From Variovorax sp. PAMC28562 (GTDB lineage: Bacteria > Pseudomonadota > Gammaproteobacteria > Burkholderiales > Burkholderiaceae_C), in NCBI RefSeq assembly GCF_014303735.1, contig NZ_CP060296.1, forward strand, positions 3,927,501 through 3,991,500: a stretch of 64,000 bases of DNA, given 5' to 3'. Under the pieces are notes generated by a model. The model made no database searches. It was not told where the DNA came from and saw only the letters and a list, made by a program, of their open reading frames with translations. The position numbers were made by a program, and so were the translations under genes. Below, one piece after another: positions 32,534 through 41,496 of this stretch. The number at the start of each line of letters is the position of its first letter. Within the stretch, counting starts at the first letter, position 1.

Positions 32534-34855
32534 TCAGCGTTTCGTGTCTGGGGACTTCTTCGGCGCGATTTCGGCTTCGGTTACCGGATCGAAAAGATCA
32601 AAGTCGATGATGTGCGGATCTTTCTCGCGCTCCGCCGTGGGAGCGAGTGCCTCGATGGGTGCCGGCATCGTTTCGTAGGCCGTCTTGTCGAACTCGGCCA
32701 GGTCCAGATCGACACCCGGTCGATGCGGAGCGCGTGGACGCGCCGCTGGCGGAACGGCAGCAGGGGGCAAAGTGGTGGGCGCCTGAACATACGCCGTGTT
32801 GTGCTGCAACCCGTCGTCGATGTCGCCATAGATCGAATCCGGCAACGTCGGCGCACCCTCGATAGCATCGGGTGGCGGCCCCGATTCGAGAGTCTCGAGT
32901 GGCATCTCGCGGGTTGGAATTTCGCGATCGATCGGTGCCGGCATCGTCGGCTCGAGCTCGTGGCCGAAGGTATCGACGAACGACAGCGGAGTGACGGGCG
33001 CTGGCGGCGCGCTGTCAGGGTCGATAACTTCCTTTGCCACCGAATACAGCAACAGAAGCTCTTGATAGGCGGCCAGGTCGAATGCTTCGTCGCCGTGCGT
33101 TCCGGGTTTGCGGAACACGAGCTCTTCGATCAATGCCAGCGTACCAGGTGCCGGCCACTGCGACTCGATGCGTGCCAGCGTGCTGCGATAGTGTTCGAGG
33201 CCGCGTCCCGCTTCCGAGAATTTGTCGAATTCCGGCACGTCGGCATTGAAAGCGCGCTCAAACTCGTGGCGCAGGCGCGCGTAGTCATCGCGCCGTCCGA
33301 GCGAGTGGAAGATGCGCAGCAAATCGAGGTACGCCAATGCGCTGGTGCCCGGGTTGTCGGCGATGTGTTCGCTCAATACGGCGATGGCTTGGTCGTGCTG
33401 CCCTAATGACAAAAAGAAGTCCGACTGCTGCTGCACGTCGAACAACTCCTCGGTGTTGACTGGGCGGACTGGCGCACCATCAGGCGTGCGAACCACTGTG
33501 TTTTCCAGCGAGCCGTAGCCGCTGAGATAGGCGGGCTCGATGTCGTCGAGCGGCGCGGGGCGTGACACCGCGGCAACCTGACGCGTCGGAAATGCGCGTG
33601 GCTCTGGCAACCGACCAGCGCTGCGAGGCATGCCGCCTGCACCCGGTTCGTCGGGTGCGCGTCCGCCAGCGGCCGGCGCTTCGCCCCACCATGCAGGCGC
33701 TGCGGCTCGTTTGGCTAGGCGCCACAGCAACAACATGCCGATCAGTGCCAGCAGCAACAAAGCGATCAACGCGTAGACAAGCGGGTTGCGGTAGCGGCTG
33801 TCGCGGGCAGCCGCAAGCTCCTGGCGCATTTCGAGCAGCGTGCGCTGGTTTTGAGCGGTCTGCTCGCGCAAGGCAGCCAACGTCGCTTCGAGCGTTTGCA
33901 TGCGCTGAGCATCGCGTTGGGCATCTTCGGAAGGCGTACCAACGGCCTTCCAAAGCGCGGCAGCTTCGGCACGCTTGGCAGTATCTTCAACGGGCGCTGC
34001 CATCAGTTCGGGAGAAGCCTTCAGGCCCGGGTCGCGTGCCGCTGTCGGCTCCATCGCGTCGAGTTGCAGGCGCGGGCCAACGCTCGCGGCAGGTCTTGCA
34101 TCAGCAGCAGCAGCGGTTGCGGCTGCTGCAGGCGTGCGAGGCGCGACGGGTGATGCCGCGGGGGGTGCAACAGGTGCGGCAGCGACCACGACGCGACGTG
34201 AAGGCGCCGGCGGTTTGGCCGGTGCGGGCCGACGCGGTGCTGCAGCCACGGCGTCAGGATCGCGAGGACGGACGACGCGTGGCGCGGCACTGCGGCGCGC
34301 TGTTGCTGCACCGGATGTCGCCCCGTTGAACGATCCATTCGAGTCGCCGCCGAATCTGCTGTCCGAGGAGGAGAACGCTGGACTTCCGGTCGAGCCATCG
34401 CTCGACGAGCGCCCGCCGGGTGAAGTCGTTACGCCAGGCACCGCGATATCCGCAGGCACATCGGCAAGCAGCACGTAGCGGCGCGTGGAGCGGGTGGCGC
34501 ACCCTGCGCTCACTGCAACCGTCACGACCGGCTCGTCGACGATCACCGTCGATCTGACATGCATACGAGGCGTAGCGGCGCTGCTGCCCGGTTCGAGGGA
34601 TACAGTTACGCGTTTGTCGTCTATCCGCGTGTCGCCTTGCAGAACCTCTGCTCCCAGGCACAGCGAATCCCCGCCATCGCCCTCTTCGAGGGTGAGCGGA
34701 ATGACGAGATCTACGGGCTTGCCGATCCAGGTCGACCCTTGCGGACGACCGATCGTCAAAGCGAATGATGGGAGCGCAACCCCGATAGAGATCAGAGCGG
34801 CTGCGATGCGTCGGAGTTGCAAAATGAGCCCAAAAGCAATCGAAAGTAGACACAT
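32534..34855 (-). CDS. FimV-like inner-membrane protein
   Basis: 773 residues. A signal-like N-terminus (IAAALISIGVALPSFA, about 17-32) leads into a FimV N-domain-like block (LTIGRPQGSTWIGKPVDLVI). Then come a long Ala/Pro-rich low-complexity linker (about 150-270), a coiled-coil stretch (TLEATLAALREQTAQNQRTL) before one membrane helix (LVYALIALLLLALIGMLLLW, about 360-380), and a cytoplasmic part with TPR-like helices (FFLSLGQHDQAIAVLSEHI, about 487) and an acidic C-terminus. This is the layout of FimV/HubP polar proteins that organise type IV pili, but I see no LysM domain. The gene is monocistronic, and its ATG is only 49 nt from the divergent operon. Confidence 0.75.
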   Translation of the reverse strand: MCLLSIAFGLILQLRRIAAALISIGVALPSFALTIGRPQGSTWIGKPVDLVIPLTLEEGDGGDSLCLGAEVLQGDTRIDDKRVTVSLEPGSSAATPRMHVRSTVIVDEPVVTVAVSAGCATRSTRRYVLLADVPADIAVPGVTTSPGGRSSSDGSTGSPAFSSSDSRFGGDSNGSFNGATSGAATARRSAAPRVVRPRDPDAVAAAPRRPAPAKPPAPSRRVVVAAAPVAPPAASPVAPRTPAAAATAAAADARPAASVGPRLQLDAMEPTAARDPGLKASPELMAAPVEDTAKRAEAAALWKAVGTPSEDAQRDAQRMQTLEATLAALREQTAQNQRTLLEMRQELAAARDSRYRNPLVYALIALLLLALIGMLLLWRLAKRAAAPAWWGEAPAAGGRAPDEPGAGGMPRSAGRLPEPRAFPTRQVAAVSRPAPLDDIEPAYLSGYGSLENTVVRTPDGAPVRPVNTEELFDVQQQSDFFLSLGQHDQAIAVLSEHIADNPGTSALAYLDLLRIFHSLGRRDDYARLRHEFERAFNADVPEFDKFSEAGRGLEHYRSTLARIESQWPAPGTLALIEELVFRKPGTHGDEAFDLAAYQELLLLYSVAKEVIDPDSAPPAPVTPLSFVDTFGHELEPTMPAPIDREIPTREMPLETLESGPPPDAIEGAPTLPDSIYGDIDDGLQHNTAYVQAPTTLPPAAVPPAARPRAPHRPGVDLDLAEFDKTAYETMPAPIEALAPTAEREKDPHIIDFDLFDPVTEAEIAPKKSPDTKR

Positions 34856-34904
34856 TCTGACACGTGCGTCAGAGTCGAAAATTCCCTATGGAGACAATTA
34901 TCAA

Positions 34905-36425
34905 ATGAGCGTGAATTTTTCCAAGATCGGCGTGGTCGGCGCCGGCGCGATGGGCCGGGGCATTGCACAAATCGCGGCGCAAGCCGGAAGCCAAGTGCTC
35001 GTGCTGGACAGTTTCGATGGCGCAGCAGCGCGCGCGAAGGAGGCGCTTGTCGCCCAATGGCAAAAATTGCACGAAAAAGGGAAACTCGACGAAGCCACAC
35101 GCGATGCCCTCATCGCAAGGGTTCATCCTGTGTCGTCGATGCAACAACTTGCCGATTGCGACCTGGTGATTGAAGCCATCGTCGAAGACCTGGGCCTCAA
35201 GCGAGCGCTCTTCAAGGATCTCGAAGCGGTGGTGGCACCTGGCGCAACGCTGGCGACCAACACCTCGTCGTTGTCGGTGACGGCTATCGCTGCGGTGATG
35301 GCACACCCGCAGCGCATGGCGGGCTTCCACTTTTTCAATCCGGTGCCACTGATGAAGGTGGTCGAAGTCATTGCAGGCTTCAAGACCGACCCCGCAATTT
35401 GCGATCGCCTGGCCGGTTATGCCGTGCAGATGGGCCACAGCGCGGTGCGGGCGAACGACACGCCGGGCTTTATCGTCAACCATGCCGGCCGCGGTTTCGG
35501 CACCGAGGCCCTGCGCATCGCCGGGGAAGGCGTCACCGATTTCGCGACCATCGACCGGATCCTGAAAGACCAGGCTGGATTTCGTCTCGGGCCGTTCGAA
35601 CTGATGGATTTGACCGCGCTCGACGTCTCGCATCCGGTCATGGAATCGATCTACCGCCAGTACTACGAGGAGCCGCGCTTTCGCCCGAGCGTGATCACTG
35701 CGCAGCGTCTTGCGGCCGGCGCGCTCGGCCGCAAGACCGGCGAGGGCTTCTATCGCTATGTCGATGGCGTCATGCAGCAAGCAGCGGAACCGCCCGTACC
35801 GGTGATCGATGCGACGCCGGCCGTCTGGGTGTCGCCCCGCGCCGCACGCCGCGCCGACCTGCTCAAGCTCATTCATGCGCTCGGCGCCCAACTCGAAAGC
35901 GGTGCGACGCCTTCCTCAGCAGCGCTCATCGTGGTCGCGCCGCTGGGCTTCGACGTGACCACCGTCGCAGCGGTGGAACGCCTCGACGCCACCCGCACCA
36001 TCGGCATCGACCTGATGATCGAAGACGCTGCCACCAAGCGTCGCGTGATTGCGACCAACCCCGCCACGCGGCGCGACATGCGCGACACGGCGCACGCGCT
36101 CTTCTCACGCGATAGCAAGCCGGTGAGCGTGATCCGCGACAGCGGCGGCTTCGTGACGCAACGCGTGATCGGCACCATCGTCAACATCGCTGCAGACATG
36201 TGCCAGCAGCGCGTCTGCTCGCCAACCGATCTTGAGACAGCGGTGAAGCTCGGTCTGGGCTATCCGCAAGGTCCCCTGGCCATGGGCAATCTGTACGGCC
36301 CGACGAACATGCTCGAAGTGCTGTTCAACCTGCAGACGGTCTACGGCGATCCGCGTTATCGACCGAGCCCGTGGCTGCGTCGCCGCGGCGCACTCGGCCT
36401 AAGCCTGCTCCATGAAGAAGAGTGA
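34905..36425 (+). CDS. 3-hydroxyacyl-CoA dehydrogenase (PaaH-like, two C-terminal domains)
   Basis: 506 residues. The NAD-binding motif VGAGAMGRGIAQIAAQAG is near residue 10. The catalytic region reads TNTSSLSVTAIAAV (about 119), GFHFFNPVPLMKVVEV (about 139; catalytic His) and NDTPGFIVN (about 186). Two consecutive C-terminal dimerisation domains are present, as in the long PaaH/PaaC type of phenylacetate catabolism. It oxidises 3-hydroxyacyl-CoA to 3-ketoacyl-CoA. ATG 34905 follows a gga(g)a site. The next gene, an enoyl-CoA hydratase, starts at or just after its stop, so the two act in sequence. Confidence 0.93.
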   Translation: MSVNFSKIGVVGAGAMGRGIAQIAAQAGSQVLVLDSFDGAAARAKEALVAQWQKLHEKGKLDEATRDALIARVHPVSSMQQLADCDLVIEAIVEDLGLKRALFKDLEAVVAPGATLATNTSSLSVTAIAAVMAHPQRMAGFHFFNPVPLMKVVEVIAGFKTDPAICDRLAGYAVQMGHSAVRANDTPGFIVNHAGRGFGTEALRIAGEGVTDFATIDRILKDQAGFRLGPFELMDLTALDVSHPVMESIYRQYYEEPRFRPSVITAQRLAAGALGRKTGEGFYRYVDGVMQQAAEPPVPVIDATPAVWVSPRAARRADLLKLIHALGAQLESGATPSSAALIVVAPLGFDVTTVAAVERLDATRTIGIDLMIEDAATKRRVIATNPATRRDMRDTAHALFSRDSKPVSVIRDSGGFVTQRVIGTIVNIAADMCQQRVCSPTDLETAVKLGLGYPQGPLAMGNLYGPTNMLEVLFNLQTVYGDPRYRPSPWLRRRGALGLSLLHEEE

Positions 36426-36436
36426 GAACTGACCCG

Positions 36437-37216
36437 ATGACCGCTGAACTCAAGAGCACGAGCGAAGGCCGCACCATGGTGCTGACGCTCTCGAATCCGT
36501 CGCAACGCAACGCGCTCGGTCCGGAGATCTATGCCGCAGGTATCGAAGCACTCAACGGCGCCGAAAGCAGCGATGAAATCCGCAGCGTCGTGATCGTCGG
36601 CGAGGGCGCATGGTTCTGCGCCGGCGGCTCGCTGCAGCGCCTGTCTGCCAACCGCGATCGAGAACCTTCGGTGCAGGCGGAAAGCATAGAAGGCTTGCAC
36701 AACTGGATCGACTCGATCCGCACGTTTCCCAAGCCGGTGATCGCCGCGGTGGAAGGCGCGGCCGCCGGAGCCGGGTTCTCGCTGGCGCTGGCATGCGACT
36801 TCGTCGTCGCTGCACGCGACGCGGTGTTCGCAGCGTCGTACAGCAACATCGGCTTGTCTCCCGACGGCGGCTTGAGCTGGCATCTTGCCCAACTGTTGCC
36901 TCGGCAATTGGCGAGCGAATGGTTGATGGGTGGCCAACGCATCGCAGCCGAACGCCTCCACGAACTCGGCCTGGTGAACGAACTCGCTGGAAGCGGCCAG
37001 GCGTTGGCTGCGGCCCTGGCGCTAGCAGAACGTTTGAACTCGCGGGCGCCAAATGCGTTGGCCAGCATCAAGGAGCTGCTCAGCGATGGACGCGGAGCGA
37101 CTTTGTCGTCACAGCTTTCTGCCGAGCGCGATCAGTTCGTGCGCAACCTGCATCATCCGAACGCCGGCATCGGCATCGCCGCCTTCCTTGCCAAAGAGAC
37201 GCCGCAGTACCCTTGA
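36437..37216 (+). CDS. Enoyl-CoA hydratase/isomerase family protein (possible oxepin-CoA hydrolase, alternative type)
   Basis: 259 residues of the crotonase fold: LTLSNPSQRNALGPEIY (about 18-34), the oxyanion-hole segments GEGAWFCAGGSLQRL (about 56-70) and AAVEGAAAGAGFSLALACDF (about 98-117), and NIGLSPDGGLSWHLAQLLPR with the catalytic-loop region. It hydrates enoyl-CoA in beta-oxidation. The detailed sequence resembles Comamonadaceae proteins named oxepin-CoA hydrolase, alternative type, which would fit a PaaH-like partner, but this is not proven. A GTG at 36422, overlapping the previous stop, is an alternative start. Confidence 0.88.
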   Translation: MTAELKSTSEGRTMVLTLSNPSQRNALGPEIYAAGIEALNGAESSDEIRSVVIVGEGAWFCAGGSLQRLSANRDREPSVQAESIEGLHNWIDSIRTFPKPVIAAVEGAAAGAGFSLALACDFVVAARDAVFAASYSNIGLSPDGGLSWHLAQLLPRQLASEWLMGGQRIAAERLHELGLVNELAGSGQALAAALALAERLNSRAPNALASIKELLSDGRGATLSSQLSAERDQFVRNLHHPNAGIGIAAFLAKETPQYP

Positions 37217-37275
37217 TCGGGTCCGGTCACTCCCGTGACAACCCTCAGCCTTTCAGTCGCCGACAGGACAGACCA

Positions 37276-37995
37276 ATGGACGACCCCATTCTTACCATCG
37301 AAGAACGTGAAGCGATCAACAACGGTCGCTGGTTCTCCTCCCTTTCCCCCTCTCTACGCCACGACATCCTCCGATGCGCTTTCGTCAAACGCTACAAAGA
37401 CGGCGAACTGCTTGCTGCACGCGGGGATCCGCCAGAGCAGTGGATCGCCTGCGCCAAGGGCGCGGTGCGCGTCAGCTCGACAGCGGTGTCTGGCAAGCAA
37501 GTCACGCTGACCTACGTCGAGCCGGGCATCTGGTTCGGCGACGTGGCGATGTTCGACGGGGACCGGCGCACGCACGATGCGTACGCGCATGGCGACACCA
37601 CGACGCTCAATGTTGCGCGCGCCGACTTCCAGAAGATCCTCGCGGCGCACGTCGAGCTGTACGAAGCCTTGATGCGGCTGCAGGCGCGGCGCATTCGCCA
37701 GCTGTTCGGCCTGGTGGAAGACCTGAACACCCTGCCCTTGCGTGCGCGGCTGGCCAAGCAGCTCATTCACCTCGTGCGCAGCTATGGGGTCGCAAGCTTG
37801 TCGGACGGCAACCAGATGCGCATCGGTCTTCACCTCGCACAGGAAGAGCTCGCGCAATTGCTCGGTGCATCGCGTCAGCGCGTCAATCAGGAGCTGAAGG
37901 CGATGGAGCGCGAGGACGTCATCCGGATCGAGCCCGGTGGCCTCGTGGTGCTCGACCGTCCCGCGCTAATGCGCATTTCCGAAGCCGACGTTTGA
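37276..37995 (+). CDS. Crp/Fnr family transcriptional regulator
   Basis: 239 residues: an N-terminal cyclic-nucleotide-binding-like beta-roll (YKDGELLAARGDPPEQW, about 40-56; GIWFGDVAMFDG, about 84), a long dimer helix and a C-terminal helix-turn-helix (LAQEELAQLLGASRQRVNQE, about 186-205). No Fnr-type cysteine cluster is visible. It sits between the hydroxyacyl-CoA dehydrogenase/hydratase genes and the kinase/acyl-CoA dehydrogenase pair, all on one strand with short gaps, so it is probably the local regulator of this catabolic block; the ligand is unknown. Confidence 0.93.
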   Translation: MDDPILTIEEREAINNGRWFSSLSPSLRHDILRCAFVKRYKDGELLAARGDPPEQWIACAKGAVRVSSTAVSGKQVTLTYVEPGIWFGDVAMFDGDRRTHDAYAHGDTTTLNVARADFQKILAAHVELYEALMRLQARRIRQLFGLVEDLNTLPLRARLAKQLIHLVRSYGVASLSDGNQMRIGLHLAQEELAQLLGASRQRVNQELKAMEREDVIRIEPGGLVVLDRPALMRISEADV

Positions 37996-38002
37996 GTGCG
38001 CC

Positions 38003-39109
38003 ATGACCCAGGACTTCAGTAACTTCATCGGCACCCGCGCGGTGTCCTCACAACATGCCCTCGACATCGATGCACTTTCTGCATGGCTCGAGAAGAACCT
38101 CGACGGCTTCAAAGGCCCACTGACCATCGAGATGTTCAAGGGCGGGCAGTCCAACCCGACGTACAAACTATTGACGCCGTCCCAGAGCTACGTGATGCGC
38201 GCCAAGCCGGGCCCGGTCGCCAAGTTGCTGCCTTCGGCGCACGCGGTCGAACGCGAATACAAAGTCATGAGCGGTTTGCAAGGCACCGATGTGCCGGTGC
38301 CACGCATGTACTGCCTGTGCGAAGACGAAGGCGTGATCGGTCGCGCTTTCTATGTCATGGAGTTCATGGCCGGACGCGTGCTGTGGGATCAATCTTTGCC
38401 CGGTATGAGCAACGCCGATCGCAGCGCAATCTACGACGAGATGAACCGCGTGATCTCCGCTTTGCACACCGTCAACTTCGCCGAGCGTGGGCTGGCTGGC
38501 TACGGCAAGCCAGGCAATTACTTCGAGCGTCAGATCGGCCGCTGGAGCAAGCAGTACGTGGCTTCCGCTGATGGCAAGGGCGAGATGTCGCAACCTATCG
38601 ATGCCATGGCGCGCCTGATGGATTGGCTCCCGACGCATATCCCCGCAAGCGCGCGCGACGAAAAGATGATCTCGATCGTGCATGGCGACTACCGGCTCGA
38701 CAACCTCATGTTCGACGCCAAGGAGCCCCGCGCCATTGCCGTGCTCGATTGGGAGCTTTCGACGCTGGGCCATCCTCTTGCCGACTTCAGCTACCACTGC
38801 ATGTCCTGGCATATTTCGCCGGGCTCGTTCCGCGGTATCGGCGGGCTGGACCATAAGAGCATGGGCATTCCGACCGAGGAAGAGTACATCGCGAGTTATT
38901 GCAAGCGCACGCGGTTCACTACACCCGAGGCGCTCGCAGAGGACTGGAACTTCTACCAGGCCTACAACCTGTTCCGCATGGCGGCCATTCTGCAAGGCAT
39001 CGCCAAGCGGGTCGAGGCCGGCACCGCGTCGAGCGAGCAGGCCGTAGCGTCTGCCCGCGGCGCCCGCCCCATGGCCGAGATGGCCTGGGACTTCGCACAG
39101 CGCGCCTGA
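38003..39109 (+). CDS. APH-type phosphotransferase, ACAD11 N-domain/LvaA-like
   Basis: 368 residues of the aminoglycoside-phosphotransferase/choline-kinase fold: [12 protein letters not shown] (about 45), the catalytic loop [14 protein letters not shown] (about 226-239) and the metal-binding [20 protein letters not shown] (about 247-266). The resemblance is strongest to the kinase half of human ACAD11 and to LvaA of Pseudomonas putida, which phosphorylates a 4-hydroxyacyl-CoA. It is followed after 28 nt by an acyl-CoA dehydrogenase resembling the other half of ACAD11. Phosphorylation of a 4-hydroxyacyl-CoA is inferred from this pairing. The gene starts 7 nt after the Crp-type regulator. Confidence 0.9.
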   Translation: MTQDFSNFIGTRAVSSQHALDIDALSAWLEKNLDGFKGPLTIEMFKGGQSNPTYKLLTPSQSYVMRAKPGPVAKLLPSAHAVEREYKVMSGLQGTDVPVPRMYCLCEDEGVIGRAFYVMEFMAGRVLWDQSLPGMSNADRSAIYDEMNRVISALHTVNFAERGLAGYGKPGNYFERQIGRWSKQYVASADGKGEMSQPIDAMARLMDWLPTHIPASARDEKMISIVHGDYRLDNLMFDAKEPRAIAVLDWELSTLGHPLADFSYHCMSWHISPGSFRGIGGLDHKSMGIPTEEEYIASYCKRTRFTTPEALAEDWNFYQAYNLFRMAAILQGIAKRVEAGTASSEQAVASARGARPMAEMAWDFAQRA

Positions 39110-39137
39110 CCACCCTATTTACCCAAGGAGACAAAAG

Positions 39138-40409
39138 ATGGACTTCGAGTATTCCTCCAAAACCAAGGAACTGCAAAAGCGCGTCAGCGCGTTCATGCAG
39201 GAACACATCTACCCTGCCGAGTCCGAGTACACCGCCGAACTGGCCGCTAACACCGCAGCCGGCAAGCGATGGACGGCTCTCAAAACGGTGGAAAAGGTGA
39301 AGGAAAAAGCCAAGGCCCAAGGCCTTTGGAACCTGTTCCTGCCAGTCGACAGCGCGTCGGCTTCTGGCTATGACGGCGCGGGCCTGACCAATCAGGAATA
39401 CGCACCGCTGGCCGAAATAATGGGCGCGGTGCCATGGGCGAGCGAAGCTTTCAATTGCTCGGCACCCGACACCGGCAACATGGAAACCATTGCGCGCTAC
39501 GGCTCGACAGATATCAAGGCACGCTGGCTCAAGCCACTGCTCGAAGGTCAGATCCGTTCGGCCTTTGCAATGACCGAACCCGACGTCGCGTCAAGCGATG
39601 CCACGAACATCGCAACCCGCATCGAGCGCGATGGCAATGACTACGTCATCAACGGCCGCAAGTGGTGGATTTCCGGCGCGGCCGATCCGCGCTGCGCCGT
39701 GTTCATCACCATGGGCAAAACCGATCCCGAAGCCGCGAAGCATTCGCAGCAGAGCATGGTGATCGTGCCGGCCGACGCCAAGGGCATCAAGATCGTTCGA
39801 CCGCTCAACGTGATGGGTTACGACGATGCGCCACACGGCCACGTCGAGATGACGTTCGAGAACGTGCGTGTTCCGATCGACAATATTCTGCTCGGTGAAG
39901 GCCGAGGCTTCGAGATCGCCCAGGGTCGCCTTGGCCCCGGACGCATTCACCACTGCATGCGGCTGATCGGCCTGGCGGAACGCGCGCTCGAGCTGATGTG
40001 CAAGCGCGCTTCTTCGCGTGTGGCTTTTGGCAAGACCGTTGCGTCGCAAACCGTCACGCAGGAACGCATCGCCGAAGCGCGTTGCAAGATCGACATGGCC
40101 CGGCTGCTCACGCTGAAGGCCGCCTGGCTGATGGACACGGCAGGCAACAAGGTCGCCCGCAACGAGATCGCGATGATCAAGGTCGTGGCACCGACGATGG
40201 CGTGCCAAGTCATCGACTGGGCCATGCAGGTTCATGGCGGCGGCGGCATGAGCGACGACTTTCCTCTCGCCTACGCCTATGCTGGCGCGCGTACGCTGCG
40301 CTTTGCGGACGGTCCGGACGAAGTGCACCGCAATGCAATCGCGAAGTGGGAGTTGGGCAAGTACGCGGTGGAAAAGCGCGACATCGAAGCGCCGGTCACG
40401 CGCTTCTAA
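39138..40409 (+). CDS. Acyl-CoA dehydrogenase family protein, ACAD10/11 type
   Basis: 423 residues. FAD/acyl-CoA dehydrogenase motifs are [15 protein letters not shown] (about 144), [14 protein letters not shown] (about 170) and the C-terminal [14 protein letters not shown] region (about 361). The block [20 protein letters not shown] (about 265-284) and EIAMIKV are hallmarks of the ACAD10/ACAD11/LvaC branch. In P. putida, LvaC acts on the phosphorylated 4-hydroxyacyl-CoA to give an enoyl-CoA. Together with the kinase, the hydratase and the hydroxyacyl-CoA dehydrogenase this would complete beta-oxidation of 4-hydroxy acids; that role is inferred. A ribosome-binding site (aaggag) precedes the ATG. 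Confidence 0.92.
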   Translation: MDFEYSSKTKELQKRVSAFMQEHIYPAESEYTAELAANTAAGKRWTALKTVEKVKEKAKAQGLWNLFLPVDSASASGYDGAGLTNQEYAPLAEIMGAVPWASEAFNCSAPDTGNMETIARYGSTDIKARWLKPLLEGQIRSAFAMTEPDVASSDATNIATRIERDGNDYVINGRKWWISGAADPRCAVFITMGKTDPEAAKHSQQSMVIVPADAKGIKIVRPLNVMGYDDAPHGHVEMTFENVRVPIDNILLGEGRGFEIAQGRLGPGRIHHCMRLIGLAERALELMCKRASSRVAFGKTVASQTVTQERIAEARCKIDMARLLTLKAAWLMDTAGNKVARNEIAMIKVVAPTMACQVIDWAMQVHGGGGMSDDFPLAYAYAGARTLRFADGPDEVHRNAIAKWELGKYAVEKRDIEAPVTRF

Positions 40410-40440
40410 CCTTGAGTTCTGAATCGATACCGCTTTAATT

Positions 40441-40501
40441 TTCGGTACGACGAGCGGCCACTTTTTTACAGCTTCTTTTGTAGAAAAAGTGCCGTACCGA
40501 A
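40441..40501. other. Long two-part inverted repeat between convergent genes
   Basis: TTCGGTACG (40441-40449) pairs with CGTACCGAA (40493-40501), and inside it CACTTTTT (40459-40466) pairs with AAAAAGTG (40484-40491). The right half lies within the 3' end of the GNAT gene, whose stop codon is at 40466-40468. It probably forms the transcript end for the acyl-CoA dehydrogenase operon (+) and/or the GNAT operon (-); there is no simple T run outside the stem. Confidence 0.5.
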
Positions 40502-40945
40502 GGACGGATCGAGCTGAAACGCAGCAAAGCCCTCACGCTCGTACGCGCGCAGGGCTGGCCGGTTGCCCGATAGCACCTCGAGCGTGAGTTTGCAGGCGCC
40601 ACGCGTGCGCGCCTCGGCCTCTACGCAAGCGAACATGCGATGCACGAGGTGGTGTCCGCGATGGCTCTCCAACACGACGACGTCGTGAACGTTGACCAAT
40701 GGTTTGCATGCAAAGGTTGAGAAACCTTCGATGCAGTTGACCAGCCCGATCGGTTCACCGTCGGCAAAAGCCAGCACATTGAACATCTGCGGCCGCTCGG
40801 CCAAGGCTGCAGGAAGGTCCTGCTTGATGTCTTCGGCTAATCCAACGCTACCTCCCGCAGGATCGCGTGCGTAGCTGTCCAACAGGCTGACGACTGCGGC
40901 GATCTGCGCCGGAATGCGGTAGTCCGCAATGAAAACTTCGATCAC
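40466..40945 (-). CDS. GNAT family N-acetyltransferase
   Basis: 159 residues of the GCN5-related acetyltransferase fold: central strand VHDVVVLESHRGHHLVHRMF (about 85-104), which contains the acetyl-CoA pyrophosphate loop (RGHHLVHRM), then LEVLSGNRPALRAYEREGF (about 121-139). The substrate is unknown. It overlaps the MOSC-domain gene by 4 nt (ATGA) and is the last gene of the glmM-MOSC-GNAT run. Confidence 0.9.
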   Translation of the reverse strand: MIEVFIADYRIPAQIAAVVSLLDSYARDPAGGSVGLAEDIKQDLPAALAERPQMFNVLAFADGEPIGLVNCIEGFSTFACKPLVNVHDVVVLESHRGHHLVHRMFACVEAEARTRGACKLTLEVLSGNRPALRAYEREGFAAFQLDPSFGTALFLQKKL

Positions 40946-41496
40946 ACCGGCTCCATTCGTTTCAGTTTGCCTGCGGGCAGCTCGATGCCGATCGGATCGC
41001 CTGCGCGCACTTCGCCGCCCGCCACGACGATCGACATCACACCCGCCTTGCGGACCAGACGACCGTCGGCATCCTTGCCCAACGTCGCAGTCATGAGCCC
41101 CGGCTGAAATCGATTAAGTTGACTGCATGGATTGCGCAGCCCGGTGACTTGAACCACCGCGCTGCGCCCGATCGCCAGGCGTGCGCCGGTCGGCAGTGCC
41201 AGCAGATCGATCCCGCGCGTCGTGATGTTCTCTCCGAGGTCGCCCGGAAACACCGCGAATCCCGCTTCGATCAACTCATCGAACAACTCGGCGTGCAGCA
41301 GATGAACCTGCCGCAAGTTGACCGCATGTGGATCTCTGGCAACGCGCGAGCGATGCTTGACGGTCAGGCCGGCATGCGCATCTCCGGCCACTCCGATTCC
41401 CGCTATGAGCGTGATCGACGGCTCTGTAAATTTGGAGAAGCTGTGCCCGTCACTTGCGTGCACGGCATTCACCAACGGCACGATCTGCGTGCTCAA
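40942..41496 (-). CDS. MOSC domain-containing protein
   Basis: 184 residues. The MOSC (molybdenum-cofactor sulfurase C-terminal) domain shows [14 protein letters not shown] (about 32), [20 protein letters not shown] (about 78) and [18 protein letters not shown] (about 112), with the conserved Cys of the NPC motif. Stand-alone MOSC proteins (YiiM/YuaD-like) bind molybdenum cofactor and take part in sulfur transfer or reduction of N-hydroxylated compounds. It overlaps both neighbours by 4 nt. There are no molybdoenzyme genes nearby. Confidence 0.92.
   Translation of the reverse strand: MSTQIVPLVNAVHASDGHSFSKFTEPSITLIAGIGVAGDAHAGLTVKHRSRVARDPHAVNLRQVHLLHAELFDELIEAGFAVFPGDLGENITTRGIDLLALPTGARLAIGRSAVVQVTGLRNPCSQLNRFQPGLMTATLGKDADGRLVRKAGVMSIVVAGGEVRAGDPIGIELPAGKLKRMEPV

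Noticed and set aside
33950-34420. Ala/Pro-rich, repetitive-looking stretch resembling a repeat region.
   Set aside because: It is the low-complexity linker of the FimV-like protein in one continuous reading frame; there are no exact DNA repeats or ends of a mobile element.
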